Shown: positions 53,099 through 61,887, counted from the first letter of the stretch. The stretch: DNA of 64,000 bases from Casp-actino8 sp044358015 (GCA_044358015.1 JBIKOO010000003.1:1-64000); one strand, 5' to 3'. The notes: generated by a model not told the origin, from the letters alone. Numbers and translations: made by a program.

Positions 53099-53927
53099 TA
53101 TCGTTCAAGATGTGAGCACAACCTCGGATACACAGAACAAGAACTATGAAACTCTCTTAGTTGAGCGCAACGGTGGAGTTGTCACCATTACGTTCAATCG
53201 CCCTAAGCGTAAGAATGCCGTCAATGGCGTGATGTGGATTGAGCTACTTGAACTGCTGACCGAGATTCAGCACACATCATCTGATCGGGTGGTCGTTCTC
53301 ACGGGAGCAAATGATGAGTTCTGTAGCGGTGCAGACTTAGTTGCGATGGGTGACGGCAGTGGCCGAGCCCACAGCCACTCGTACTACTCAATGCGCGAAG
53401 TCACGGGTGTCATCATGGCTCTGTCACGTTTGCCGCAACCCACGATTGCCAAAGTGCGTGGAGTTGCAGTAGGTGTTGGTTGCAACATGGCCCTTGGTTG
53501 TGACTTAGTTGTCGCTTCAGAAACCGCACGTTTTTCGCAGATCTTTTCAAAGCGCGGTATGTCGCTTGACGGTGGTGGCTCCTGGTTGTTGCCCCGCCGA
53601 GTCGGTTTGCATCGAGCTAAAGAAATGGCCTTTTTCGCCGACATCATTGATGCCGCTGAAGCCGACCGAATTGGACTCGTAAATCGTGTTGTGCCCGATG
53701 CTCAATTAGATGCTTTCGTTGCCGAATGGACCGATCGCTTGATTGCGTTGCCGCCGATTGCGTTGGCTCAATCGAAGCGCATGCTGAACAACTCAATGAA
53801 CGTCACTCTTGAAGAAGCCCTTGATGACGAAGGCGTTGCGCAAACAGTCAACTTCGGAACCAAAGACACTCCCGAAGCCATTGCTGCTTGGATGGAAAAG
53901 CGCAACCCGGTCTTCAAAGGTCGCTGA
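53088..53927 (+). CDS. Enoyl-CoA hydratase/isomerase (crotonase) family
   Basis: A 279-residue crotonase: LLVERNGGVVTITFNRPKRK, oxyanion-hole segments VVLTGANDEFCSGADLVAMG and KVRGVAVGVGCNMALGCDLV, and SQIFSKRGMSLDGGGSWLLP. The hydratase Glu pair is only partly present, so hydratase, isomerase or another CoA chemistry is open. ATG 53088 has AAGGG 9 nt upstream; GTG 53112 is also possible. Confidence 0.88.
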   Translation: MSLIIVQDVSTTSDTQNKNYETLLVERNGGVVTITFNRPKRKNAVNGVMWIELLELLTEIQHTSSDRVVVLTGANDEFCSGADLVAMGDGSGRAHSHSYYSMREVTGVIMALSRLPQPTIAKVRGVAVGVGCNMALGCDLVVASETARFSQIFSKRGMSLDGGGSWLLPRRVGLHRAKEMAFFADIIDAAEADRIGLVNRVVPDAQLDAFVAEWTDRLIALPPIALAQSKRMLNNSMNVTLEEALDDEGVAQTVNFGTKDTPEAIAAWMEKRNPVFKGR

Positions 53928-53964
53928 CTCATTTACTGCTTGCCGATTCACTAGTTTGTAATCG

Positions 53965-54708
53965 GTGACTCAGCAAACAGCGCAACACTTGGTAGGCCGA
54001 TGGGCATTGCGCGCATCGCTCGCCGTTTTCATCGTGGGTCTGTTGTTTGGTGGCGCTGGTTTCTCGACTGCTCATGCGTCGGTTCCGCCGACCACGATTC
54101 CAGTTGATGAACCAGTTGAAGGTGGGGGAGGTGTCGAAGTCCCGACCGATCAATCAACGACTGTTCCTGTGCCGACGAATACCGTGCCGGCAAGTTGCTT
54201 CATTCCGACACCAGTTCAAGCAACCTTTGTCGGTCGCTTATCGGCTTCTGATCGTCGCACCGCGCGTTTTGATGTCGTGCAAATGCGCGGCGGTTCACTT
54301 GAGGGATACGCGGTCGCCAGTTTGGTTGACGTGCAATATGACGAAGATGTGCGTTTCCTCAACCTTGACCAGAGTTACATCGTCGCCGTTGGTATTGATC
54401 AAACCTCGGGTGTGTTGTATTCAAAAATCCGTGATCCCGAACCGTTGTACGGCGGAAGCCAAGTGGTCGGATTGAATTCGGGAGTGAAGTGTCCTGAGGT
54501 CGAAGATGCGGTACGCACGTTGACGATGGACGCACGTTCAGTTGAAAGCGGAGTATTGGCGCCACTGAAAACTGCTAAAGGCAAACTTGCTCAGGCAATT
54601 CTTTTGCCGTTTTTGTGGGTGTTTGGTGGCCTATTTGGTCTGGCAACCATCCGTGCGTTCATCGTGATGGTCTACCGCACTGGCCAGCGGGCCTGGAGTG
54701 GTCAGTGA
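53965..54708 (+). CDS. Exported membrane-anchored protein, unknown function
   Basis: A 247-residue protein: signal/anchor helix (~17-38, LAVFIVGLLFGGAGF), a Pro/Thr/Val/Gly-rich linker (VPPTTIPVDEPVEGGGGVEV), a folded domain with two Cys (PASCFIPTPV; GVKCPEVEDA), and a C-terminal helix (~212-236, LPFLWVFGGLFGLATIRAFI) before a short basic tail. No family recognised. The start is GTG 53965. The stop lies inside a short tandem repeat. Confidence 0.72.
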   Translation: MTQQTAQHLVGRWALRASLAVFIVGLLFGGAGFSTAHASVPPTTIPVDEPVEGGGGVEVPTDQSTTVPVPTNTVPASCFIPTPVQATFVGRLSASDRRTARFDVVQMRGGSLEGYAVASLVDVQYDEDVRFLNLDQSYIVAVGIDQTSGVLYSKIRDPEPLYGGSQVVGLNSGVKCPEVEDAVRTLTMDARSVESGVLAPLKTAKGKLAQAILLPFLWVFGGLFGLATIRAFIVMVYRTGQRAWSGQ

Positions 54709-54757
54709 TATCGAGTGGTCAGTGATATCGAGTGGTCAGTGATTCAGGGTGGTCAGT
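54696..54757. repeat. Short tandem repeat at gene end
   Basis: The 17-nt unit GAGTGGTCAGTGATATC occurs at 54696-54712 and 54713-54729, then a third slightly altered copy (54730-54745) and a partial fourth. It spans the stop codon of the exported-protein gene and the gap before rpe. Probably slippage-generated; no regulatory role is evident. Confidence 0.85.
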
Positions 54758-54759
54758 AG

Positions 54760-55455
54760 TTACTGTGCGGCGCGAGCAGCAGTAGCTTTCGCACGCAAGT
54801 CTTTGACTGCGAATTCAAGACCTTCGGTGTAACGGAACAAAGCGGTTCCAGCAATCAACACGTTGGCGCCGGCTGCGGCAGCGCCTTCAATTGTTGACGG
54901 ACCAATACCACCATCAACTTCAATGTTGACTTGATCAGACAGTCCGCGACGTTCGATCAGTGCTTTGAGTTCCCGAATCTTGGGTTCCATTGATGCAATG
55001 TACGACTGACCACCAAAACCAGGATTCACTGTCATCACCAACACCATGTCCACGAGGTCAAGTACATGTTCAATTTCGCTTATGGGCGTGTGCGGGTTTA
55101 GCGCCACTGCGGCGTTGGCGCCCATTGAATTGATATTGCCTAACGTGCGATGTAAATGCGGGCAGGCCTCAGCGTGAACGATGAGACGACTGCAACCCGC
55201 GTCGACATAGCGCTGAGCCAAAACGTCTGGTGTGAGGACCATGAGGTGCGCTTCAAAAGGCTTCTTGGTGTATTGGCGGGCTGACGCAATGACGTCGGGT
55301 CCAAAGGTGAGGTTGGGGACGAACTGACCGTCCATGACGTCCCACTGGAAGAGGTCAACGCCCGCGGCATCAAGTGCCTCAACTTCGGCGCCAAGCTTTG
55401 AGAAGTCGCAGGGCAAGACTGAGGGGGAGATCATGATCGGTAAGGACACGTCCAC
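54760..55455 (-). CDS. rpe: Ribulose-phosphate 3-epimerase
   Basis: A 231-residue TIM barrel: ISPSVLPCDFSKLGAEVEAL, LFQWDVMDGQFVPNLTFGPD, MVLVMTVNPGFGGQSYIASM and IEVDGGIGPSTIEGAAAAGA. Metal-binding His in VHAEACPHLH and the Asp residues of the active site are present. It interconverts ribulose-5-P and xylulose-5-P in the pentose phosphate pathway. Start is GTG 55455, GTG 55449 or ATG 55434. Divergent from the RNA methyltransferase by 29 nt. Confidence 0.94.
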   Translation of the reverse strand: MDVSLPIMISPSVLPCDFSKLGAEVEALDAAGVDLFQWDVMDGQFVPNLTFGPDVIASARQYTKKPFEAHLMVLTPDVLAQRYVDAGCSRLIVHAEACPHLHRTLGNINSMGANAAVALNPHTPISEIEHVLDLVDMVLVMTVNPGFGGQSYIASMEPKIRELKALIERRGLSDQVNIEVDGGIGPSTIEGAAAAGANVLIAGTALFRYTEGLEFAVKDLRAKATAARAAQ

Positions 55456-55484
55456 ACGCTAGTCGGCTCTAGCCTGCGAGGGGT

Positions 55485-56726
55485 ATGACGAAGCGACCGA
55501 TCCGTAAATCTGGCTCGCGGCCGTTACCCAATTTCGAAGTTCAAGTGCGTATCGAAAAGGTGGTCGCTGAGGGTGATGGCTTCGGTCATCTGCAGGACGG
55601 GCGAGTCATCTTTGTTGAAGGCGGTTTGCCGGGCGAACTCGTAGTTGCCAAAGTGTTGAAGCAATCAAAGGATTACGCCCGCGGCGTCGTGACCGAGGTA
55701 CTTGAGGCGAGTGAACAACGCGTTGGGCCGCCATGTGAATATGTGGCGCAAGGTTGTGGTGGCTGCGATTTGCAACATGCATCAGTGGCCCTGCAACGAC
55801 AGATCAAGTTTGACATCGTGCACGAGTCACTTGTCCGGCTTGGCAAAATTGTTGATCCCGACGTTCGGCTCTATGAATCTGCAGAGTTGCCAGTGGTCGC
55901 GGCCCGCACCACGTTGCGCGTGGCCAGTGCTTCTCAAGGAGTCGGGTTCCGTCAGCGCCGCAGTCACGATGTCGTACCCATCGAGCGTTGTCTCGTTGCG
56001 CATCCATCGTTGAATGAATTGTTGCCAACGATGCGCCTTGACGGAGCTGAAGAGTGTGTCGTGCGGGTTGGTGTCGCGAGCGGTGAACGAATGGCCTGGG
56101 CTGAACCGGCTGATTCGGTGAGTGGACTGCCAGTCAATGTTGGTCTTAATTCTGATGCGTTGGTGCATGAATCAATTTCGGGCCAAACGTTTCAGATTTC
56201 GGCGTCGTCATTTTTTCAATCGTCTCCGCAAGCAGCATCGGCTTTGGTTGAAGCAACTCGACGTGCGCTGGGTGATGTCAATTCATGGGGAGACGGCCCA
56301 CTGGTTGATGCGTATTGCGGAGTCGGCCTCTTCGCGACCACAGTTTTCCCTGCAGATCGGCACGTGATTGCGATCGAATCCAATCCGTCGGCGTGCGCAG
56401 ATGCGCGAGTGAACGTTGCGGGTCGTGATATCGAAATTGTGCAGGCGCCAGTCGAAGAATGGCAGTCAGTCGAAGCCGCTGTTGTCGTAGCAGACCCAGC
56501 TCGAGATGGCCTGCGGGCTGGTGGAGTGCAAGTACTCACCGCAACCAAAGCGTCGGTGATTGTTCTTATATCGTGTGATCCCGCGTCGCTTGGTCGAGAC
56601 GCGCGATTGCTCAATGACCAGCATTATCGCTTGGAATACAGCGAGGTTCTTGATCTCTTTCCGCACACGCACCATGTTGAAGTTGTGAGTCGATTTGTTC
56701 GAGATGAAAGTATGGAACCTCTATGA
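55485..56726 (+). CDS. TrmA/RumA-type RNA (uracil-5)-methyltransferase
   Basis: A 413-residue protein: TRAM domain (FEVQVRIEKVVAEGDGFGHL, GELVVAKVLKQSKDYARGVV), a Cys cluster PPCEYVAQGCGGCDLQHASV consistent with a 4Fe-4S site, SAM-binding GDGPLVDAYCGVGLFATTVF, and the catalytic Cys in VIVLISCDPASLGRDARLL. It methylates uracil C5 in rRNA or tRNA; which one is not clear. Its stop overlaps psuG by 4 nt. Confidence 0.9.
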   Translation: MTKRPIRKSGSRPLPNFEVQVRIEKVVAEGDGFGHLQDGRVIFVEGGLPGELVVAKVLKQSKDYARGVVTEVLEASEQRVGPPCEYVAQGCGGCDLQHASVALQRQIKFDIVHESLVRLGKIVDPDVRLYESAELPVVAARTTLRVASASQGVGFRQRRSHDVVPIERCLVAHPSLNELLPTMRLDGAEECVVRVGVASGERMAWAEPADSVSGLPVNVGLNSDALVHESISGQTFQISASSFFQSSPQAASALVEATRRALGDVNSWGDGPLVDAYCGVGLFATTVFPADRHVIAIESNPSACADARVNVAGRDIEIVQAPVEEWQSVEAAVVVADPARDGLRAGGVQVLTATKASVIVLISCDPASLGRDARLLNDQHYRLEYSEVLDLFPHTHHVEVVSRFVRDESMEPL

Positions 56727-57622
56727 AGCCCGTGTTATCTGCCGAAGTCGCTGCAGCAATAGCTGATGGTCGTCCAATCGTTGCGATGGAATCTACGATC
56801 TATTCGCACCTTGGTTTGCCATCGCCGGCAAACCGCGAAGCTCTTGATCGTTGTAGCGCAGCCATTCGCAGCGGAGGTTGCGTTCCTGCGGTCACGGCAA
56901 TTCTTGATGGCGTCGTGCGACTTGGTCTCTCTGAAGCCGAACACGAACGCATTCTTGGTCCCGCTCGCAAAGTTGCAGAACGCGATATCGCGGTAGCAGT
57001 TGCTCAGAAATGGGATTTCGGTGCAACAACTGTTTCGGCGGCAGTGTCAATCGCTGCAGCCGGGGGAGTCAGTGTTTTTGCAACTGGTGGCATTGGTGGT
57101 GTGCATCGCGGTGCCGAACTCACTGGCGATATCTCGGCCGATCTTGATGCGATTGCGTCCTATCCCGTCGTGACCGTCTCGGCGGGAGCGAAAGCATTTC
57201 TCGATTTGCCTCGAACGCTTGAGTATTTCGAAACCATCGGTGTGCCGGTCATCGGTTGGAAACATGAATGGTTTCCAGCGTTCTACACGCGTTCGTCGGG
57301 CTTAAAAGTTCCACACCAAGTGCAATCGGCTTCTGAAGTTGCCGACATTTTGTTGCATCGTTCGCGAGCAAACACAGGAGTTTTATTGACAGTTCCGATT
57401 CCGGTTGAAGCCGAACTTGATGCAACACAACTTGATTCGGTGTTGGTACAAGCGTTAATTGATTGCGAGGCTGCCGGAATTCGTGGAGCGGCAGTGACGC
57501 CATTTGTGCTTGGTCGAATTGGACAAGCCACGCAAGGACGAAGTGTTCCGGCAAATCTGGCGTTGGCAGAAAACAACGCACGAGTTGCGGCCGAAGTCGC
57601 CGTCGCCATTGCCGAAAAATAG
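56723..57622 (+). CDS. psuG: Pseudouridine-5'-phosphate glycosidase
   Basis: A 299-residue PsuG: VAMESTIYSHLGLPSPANRE, ACAVTAILDG-type segment CVPAVTAILDGVVRLGLS, FATGGIGGVHRGAELTGDIS and the catalytic Lys region VTVSAGAKAFLDLPRTLEY. It splits pseudouridine 5'-phosphate into uracil and ribose-5-P. No psuK kinase is adjacent. Its pairing with an RNA methyltransferase suggests an RNA-nucleoside theme, by inference. Confidence 0.94.
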   Translation: MKPVLSAEVAAAIADGRPIVAMESTIYSHLGLPSPANREALDRCSAAIRSGGCVPAVTAILDGVVRLGLSEAEHERILGPARKVAERDIAVAVAQKWDFGATTVSAAVSIAAAGGVSVFATGGIGGVHRGAELTGDISADLDAIASYPVVTVSAGAKAFLDLPRTLEYFETIGVPVIGWKHEWFPAFYTRSSGLKVPHQVQSASEVADILLHRSRANTGVLLTVPIPVEAELDATQLDSVLVQALIDCEAAGIRGAAVTPFVLGRIGQATQGRSVPANLALAENNARVAAEVAVAIAEK

Positions 57623-57629
57623 TTGCGAG

Positions 57630-58220
57630 TTAGATCTTTCGCATAGTTCGTTCAACGCGTTGCAGGAACTTGTCGCGTTTTGCGATTGTTGACGAATCAA
57701 TGTTGAACAATCGAAGCCACGTTGTTTGACAACGTCGATGACAAATAGCGCGCAACGAACGCGTCACGATCTTGCTTCCGTTGTCTCGAACAACGAGTGA
57801 AGCCAAACGTGGTCCACCGAATGTTGTGATCCCTATCAGCCGTCGCACGTTGGTGAGTCCGGGCTGCAACTTCAGTGTTTGCGGGTCAACTGAAAACGCA
57901 ATTCCCGGCAACATGGTTCGGTCAATCCAACCTTTCAATATCGCCGGCATCGAACTCCACCACGTCGGGTACACGAAGACAATCGTTGAACATTCTTGAA
58001 TGAGGCGAGTGTGTTCAATCACCATGGGGTCAATCGCTGGCTCTGAAGTCGGGTAGGCCGCTAATTCGGTCCGAGTCAGAGCGGGGGAATAGTCGAGGCC
58101 GTAGAGGTCGATCACTGACACAGCATGGTCTCGGTTGGCGAGAGTGGAGGCCAACCGATCAACGATGGCATGACTGAAAGAGTCGGGGTTGGGTTGGGCG
58201 AGGACAACGAGAACCTTCAT
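57630..58220 (-). CDS. Flavodoxin-like NAD(P)H oxidoreductase (NQO1/MdaB type)
   Basis: A 196-residue flavoprotein: KVLVVLAQPNPDSFSHAIVD at the N-terminus is the FMN/FAD phosphate-binding region, and IVFVYPTWWSSMPAILKGWI with DRTMLPGIAF is typical of quinone reductase-like proteins. Probably reduces quinones or similar acceptors. ATG 58220 has GGAGG 7 nt upstream; the frame is open to 58277 but that part overlaps the tRNA-Lys 3' end. Confidence 0.9.
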   Translation of the reverse strand: MKVLVVLAQPNPDSFSHAIVDRLASTLANRDHAVSVIDLYGLDYSPALTRTELAAYPTSEPAIDPMVIEHTRLIQECSTIVFVYPTWWSSMPAILKGWIDRTMLPGIAFSVDPQTLKLQPGLTNVRRLIGITTFGGPRLASLVVRDNGSKIVTRSLRAICHRRCQTTWLRLFNIDSSTIAKRDKFLQRVERTMRKI

Positions 58221-58269
58221 GGCTTGTCCTCCCAGGAGTAGGGGGTGAATCCCTGAAATGAGCAAACAG

Positions 58270-58344
58270 TGGTGCACCCCCTGGGATTCGAACCCAGAAC
58301 CAATGGATTAAGAGTCCACTGCTCTGCCATTGAGCTAGAGGTGC
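58270..58344 (-). tRNA. tRNA-Lys (CTT)
   Basis: Cloverleaf on the minus strand: acceptor GCACCTC/GGGGTGC, anticodon stem GTGGA/TCCAT with loop CTCTTAA (anticodon CTT), T-arm CTGGGTTCGAATCCCAG. The terminal CCA is encoded (58270-58272), unlike the other three tRNAs here. Confidence 0.96.
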
Positions 58345-58437
58345 GCAACGCGAAGAAGCAGTGTAGATCAGCCAACACAGCGGTCGGGGTATCTGACCGG
58401 TCTTTGGACTGGCTAACCAGCGACTTCGTATGTTTTG

Positions 58438-58512
58438 GGTGAACGAGGGGTCTCGAACCCCCGGCCTTCAGTACCACAAACTGACGCTCTAACCAACTGA
58501 GCTACGCCCACC
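58438..58512 (-). tRNA. tRNA-His (GTG)
   Basis: Minus-strand cloverleaf: acceptor GTGGGCG/CGTTCAC with two G-U pairs, anticodon stem TCAGT/ACTGA with loop TTGTGGT (anticodon GTG), T-loop TTCGAGA. An extra G at -1 (58512) faces C73, as required for histidyl-tRNA identity. CCA is not encoded. Confidence 0.95.
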
Positions 58513-58638
58513 ATGTGACCCGTCTATTCTGCCATATCGAACACGGAATCGCACCGTTCATTCGCCCGAAACTCTCTTGTTACGCCCTGTCCATTTTTGG
58601 TGTTAAGGTGTTCTCAACCGTAAAAGGGGTGTTTAACC

Positions 58639-60018
58639 GTGTCCTCCACGGAATCTGCAGTCACCAATGCTCACAGTCTTAGCTGGAGAGCGAAGGAAAT
58701 CACTCGACGTGAGATCGCGCTGTACGCACAGCGAACTCAAGGCTCGCAAAAAGCAACTGAGCGAGCCCGACTTGTCATGCCACTCGGAGTGCCATCAAGT
58801 TTTCAGGCCTACGATCCGCATCCGATAGTCGTCAAGGCCGCACGTGGTGCCTCGATGTGGGATGTTGACGACAACGAATACGTCGATTACGACATGGGCT
58901 TTGGTGCGCTCTTTAGCGGCCACATCAACCCAGTTGTACGACGCGCCGTTGACGAGCAGCTCGACAACGGCACATTGTTCGTGACGCCATGTGAACTCAA
59001 TGCCGACGTCGCCGAACTGTTGGGCGAACGTTATGGGTTGCCAATGTGGCGCTTCACCAACTCGGGAACCGAAGCAACGATGGACGCCATTCGTGTCGCC
59101 CGTGGTGCAACGGGTCGCGAAAAGATTGTCAAGGTTGAAGGTGGCTATCACGGTCACCACGATGAAGTGATGATCTCGATGAAGCCGTCACTCGATGTGG
59201 CTGGTCCGGCCGATCGACCGAACTCAGTGCCGGCAACTGCTGGCGTGACGCGTGCAGTTCTTGGTGACACCATCGTGATTCCGTATAACGATGCCGAAGC
59301 GCTTGAGCGAGTCTTGCGCAACGAAGATGTTGCCTGTTTCATCGTTGAACCCGTGATGGAGAACATCGGTATTTGTTTGCCCGATGACGGTTATCTGCAA
59401 GCAGTTCGCGAAATCACTTCTCGCTACGGAACGTTGTTGATTTTTGATGAAGTGAAGACCGGAATTACTGCCGGTTGGGGCGGGGCGACAGGTGCGCTTG
59501 GCGTCATGCCAGACTTGGTTGCTCTCGCTAAATCGATCGGTGGTGGCTTGCCACTTGGCGCCTTCGGTGGCAAGCGCGAATACATGGATCAAATCACCAT
59601 GGGTCGCGTGGTTCACCTTGGTACATACAACGGCAACCCGTTATGTATGGCCGCAGCAAAAGCAGTGTTGTCAGAGGTCTGTACTCCGCAAGCAACAACT
59701 GCAGCTATTGGTCGAAACAAGATGTTGGTTGATGCCTGTACCGACATCATTGAAGACGCCGGATTGCCAGCGCACACGGTGCAGTTTGGTGCGAAAGGTT
59801 GCGTCACTTGGACACCCGAGCCGATTCGCAACTATCGCGATTACAAGAAGACCGATCTTGATATTGCATTTGCTCAATGGATTCATGGGATCAATCGCGG
59901 CATCTTGTTGCCACCGGGTCTTGATGAACAGTGGTTGATCTCAATCATGCACACCGATGAGGAAGCATTGCGATACGCCAATGTTTTCGGTGATTTTGTT
60001 GCTGAACTAACTCAATGA
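58639..60018 (+). CDS. Class III aminotransferase, glutamate-1-semialdehyde aminomutase-like
   Basis: A 459-residue PLP enzyme: RFTNSGTEATMDAIRVARGA, KVEGGYHGHHDEVMISMKPS, LLIFDEVKTGITAGWGG and the PLP-lysine in LVALAKSIGGGLPLGAFGGK. Closest in appearance to HemL, but with an N-terminal extension of ~40 residues and sequence drift, so it may use another substrate rather than make 5-aminolevulinate. The start is GTG 58639. DUF983 overlaps its stop by 4 nt. Confidence 0.85.
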   Translation: MSSTESAVTNAHSLSWRAKEITRREIALYAQRTQGSQKATERARLVMPLGVPSSFQAYDPHPIVVKAARGASMWDVDDNEYVDYDMGFGALFSGHINPVVRRAVDEQLDNGTLFVTPCELNADVAELLGERYGLPMWRFTNSGTEATMDAIRVARGATGREKIVKVEGGYHGHHDEVMISMKPSLDVAGPADRPNSVPATAGVTRAVLGDTIVIPYNDAEALERVLRNEDVACFIVEPVMENIGICLPDDGYLQAVREITSRYGTLLIFDEVKTGITAGWGGATGALGVMPDLVALAKSIGGGLPLGAFGGKREYMDQITMGRVVHLGTYNGNPLCMAAAKAVLSEVCTPQATTAAIGRNKMLVDACTDIIEDAGLPAHTVQFGAKGCVTWTPEPIRNYRDYKKTDLDIAFAQWIHGINRGILLPPGLDEQWLISIMHTDEEALRYANVFGDFVAELTQ

Positions 60019-60443
60019 GTTTTCCTGTTCAGCCTTTGCCATCTAAGGGCAAAATGATTCGCCGTTCGTTGTTGCGTCATTGCCCACGTTGTGGAAACCA
60101 TCGCGCATGGTTTACGAACTGGTTTAAACAAAGTGATCACTGCATCGGTTGCGGAATCAAGCGGACGCGCGACACCGATGGGCATGAGCTTGGGTCAATG
60201 ACGATTGCCTCAGTCGTGAACATCACTCTCATTGTGATTGCAATGGGCGTTGCGATTGCTCTCACCGCACCAGATGTGCCCGTGCTCACCCTGTACATCG
60301 TGCTGGCTTCGGCGGCACTCATTTTTCCGATATTGACATGGCCAATGACCCACACTTTGTGGATGGCCATTGACCTGATCGTGCGCCCGATGAGTCCTCA
60401 CGAAGCCGCCGACGCTCAAACCTGGCTCGAAAACCAGTCGTAA
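60015..60443 (+). CDS. DUF983 membrane protein
   Basis: A 142-residue protein with an N-terminal zinc-ribbon-like region LLRHCPRCGNHRAWFTNWFK and HCIGCGIK (two CxxC pairs), then two membrane helices (about 66-86 and 91-115). Matches the DUF983 layout; function unknown. Coupled to the aminomutase-like gene by a 4-nt overlap. Confidence 0.88.
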   Translation: MSFPVQPLPSKGKMIRRSLLRHCPRCGNHRAWFTNWFKQSDHCIGCGIKRTRDTDGHELGSMTIASVVNITLIVIAMGVAIALTAPDVPVLTLYIVLASAALIFPILTWPMTHTLWMAIDLIVRPMSPHEAADAQTWLENQS

Positions 60444-60483
60444 TCGAACTTTCTTGGGGTTCGGGCACCCCCTCTGAGCAGGT

Positions 60484-60497
60484 CAAACACCTGTTCG
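60484..60497 (+). promoter_or_regulatory. Second, imperfect LexA box
   Basis: CAAACACCTGTTCG differs from the box at 60515 only in its left half-site (CAAAC for CGAAC) and spacer. The two boxes are 31 nt apart, three helical turns, so LexA dimers could bind the same face. Confidence 0.5.
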
Positions 60498-60509
60498 TAT
60501 CGACAATGC

Positions 60510-60538
60510 TTGACCGAACACTCGTTCGTAGTTACGCT
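60510..60538 (+). promoter_or_regulatory. recA promoter with LexA (SOS) operator
   Basis: CGAACACTCGTTCG at 60515-60528 fits the actinobacterial/Bacillus-type SOS box CGAACN4GTTCG exactly. It lies just after a -35 TTGACC (60510-60515) and before a weak -10 TACGCT (60533-60538, 17-nt spacing), so a bound repressor would block the promoter. Transcription would start about 120 nt before the recA ATG. Confidence 0.75.
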
Positions 60539-60663
60539 CTTGTCATTCGCCGCACACGGGTGCCCGCACAACTACTGTGCAACACCCATTTCGTACGGTC
60601 CAAGTTATGGCAAACAAACCAACACCCACAGCAACCAACAACTCAACAGCGAAAGGCAATGCA

Positions 60664-61707
60664 ATGAGCAACGATCGTGAAAAAGCCCTTGAAATGGCTC
60701 TAGCCCAAATCGACAAGCAGTATGGCAAAGGCTCCATCATGCGGATGGGTGACAAGACCGACATGGCTATCGAAGCCATCCCGACTGGTGCTTTGGCACT
60801 CGACGTCGCACTCGGAATTGGCGGATTGCCCCGTGGTCGCGTGGTCGAGATCTACGGTCCCGAATCATCGGGTAAGTCAACCCTCGCTATGCATGTTGTG
60901 GCTGAGGCTCAGCGCAACGGCGGAATCTGCGCCTACATCGACGCCGAACACGCGATGGACCCGGTGTACGCACGAGCCATCGGTGTCGACATCGATCAGT
61001 TGTTGATCTCGCAGCCCGACACTGGTGAACAGGCTCTCGAAATCGCCGACATGCTGATTCGTTCGGGAGCACTTGACGTGGTCGTCATTGACTCCGTTGC
61101 CGCATTGACGCCAAAGGCCGAAATCGAAGGCGATATGGGCGACAGCCATATGGGACTGCAGGCCCGTTTGATGAGCCAGGCGTTGCGTAAGTTGACCGCC
61201 AACCTCAACAAGTCCAACACCATCGCCATCTTCATTAACCAGTTGCGCGAAAAGATTGGTGTGATGTTCGGTTCACCCGAAACCACCCCTGGTGGTCGAG
61301 CACTCAAGTTCTACTCATCAGTTCGTCTCGACATTCGTCGTATTGAGTCGATCAAAGACGGCGCCGAAGTTGTCGGTAACCGCACCCGCGTCAAAGTGGT
61401 CAAGAACAAAGTGTCGCCGCCATTCCGTCAGGCCGAATTTGACATCATGTACGGCAAGGGCATTAGCCGCGAAGGTTCAGTACTCGACATGGCCGTCGAC
61501 CTCAACATCATCAAGAAGTCCGGTGCTTGGTTCACCTATGACGGTGAGCAAATGGGTCAGGGTCGCGAGAACGCCAAGAACTTCCTCATGGAGAACACCG
61601 AGATCATGGTCGAGGTCGCCGAAAAGGTGCGTATCGCTGCCGGTCTGGGCGATGCACCAGAAGTTGAGTTCACCGCAGCAGATGAAGAGCCGATCAATCT
61701 CGACTGA
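60664..61707 (+). CDS. recA: Recombinase RecA
   Basis: A 347-residue RecA: MSNDREKALEMALAQIDKQY, Walker A YGPESSGKSTLAMHVVAE, VVVIDSVAALTPKAEIEGDM, loop FINQLREKIGVMFGSPETTP, GGRALKFYSSVRLDIRRIE. No intein. It coats ssDNA and drives strand exchange and LexA cleavage. ATG 60664 with AAAGG upstream gives the standard length; ATG 60607 would add 19 residues. No recX follows; the next gene is tRNA-Asn. Confidence 0.98.
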   Translation: MSNDREKALEMALAQIDKQYGKGSIMRMGDKTDMAIEAIPTGALALDVALGIGGLPRGRVVEIYGPESSGKSTLAMHVVAEAQRNGGICAYIDAEHAMDPVYARAIGVDIDQLLISQPDTGEQALEIADMLIRSGALDVVVIDSVAALTPKAEIEGDMGDSHMGLQARLMSQALRKLTANLNKSNTIAIFINQLREKIGVMFGSPETTPGGRALKFYSSVRLDIRRIESIKDGAEVVGNRTRVKVVKNKVSPPFRQAEFDIMYGKGISREGSVLDMAVDLNIIKKSGAWFTYDGEQMGQGRENAKNFLMENTEIMVEVAEKVRIAAGLGDAPEVEFTAADEEPINLD

Positions 61708-61772
61708 GCCAGGCTTGATCGAGGGCTGACCATTGGGCATTGACCTCGTGGCTGATAACCTCGGAATCGCCT

Positions 61773-61845
61773 TCCGAGATAGCTCAGCTGGCAGAGCAGC
61801 TGACTGTTAATCAGCGGGTCGCAGGTTCGAGCCCTGCTCTCGGAG
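61773..61845 (+). tRNA. tRNA-Asn (GTT)
   Basis: Cloverleaf with acceptor TCCGAGA/TCTCGGA, anticodon stem GCTGA/TCAGC and loop CTGTTAA (anticodon GTT), T-arm GCAGGTTCGAGCCCTGC. Discriminator G73; CCA not encoded. It lies 65 nt after recA. Confidence 0.97.
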
Positions 61846-61852
61846 CACATAA

Positions 61853-61881
61853 CGCAGGGTCCGCCATCGGCGGGCCCTGCG
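61853..61881 (+). terminator. Terminator after tRNA-Asn
   Basis: A 13-bp stem CGCAGGGTCCGCC/GGCGGGCCCTGCG (one G-U pair) with a 3-nt loop, followed by CCTTTT. It ends 6 nt before tRNA-Met, which therefore needs its own promoter within this segment or escapes by read-through. Confidence 0.85.
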
Positions 61882-61887
61882 CCTTTT

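Noticed and set aside
58221..58277. Longer N-terminus for the flavodoxin-like reductase
   Set aside because: The extension enters the tRNA-Lys 3' end and lacks a ribosome-binding site, while ATG 58220 has GGAGG.
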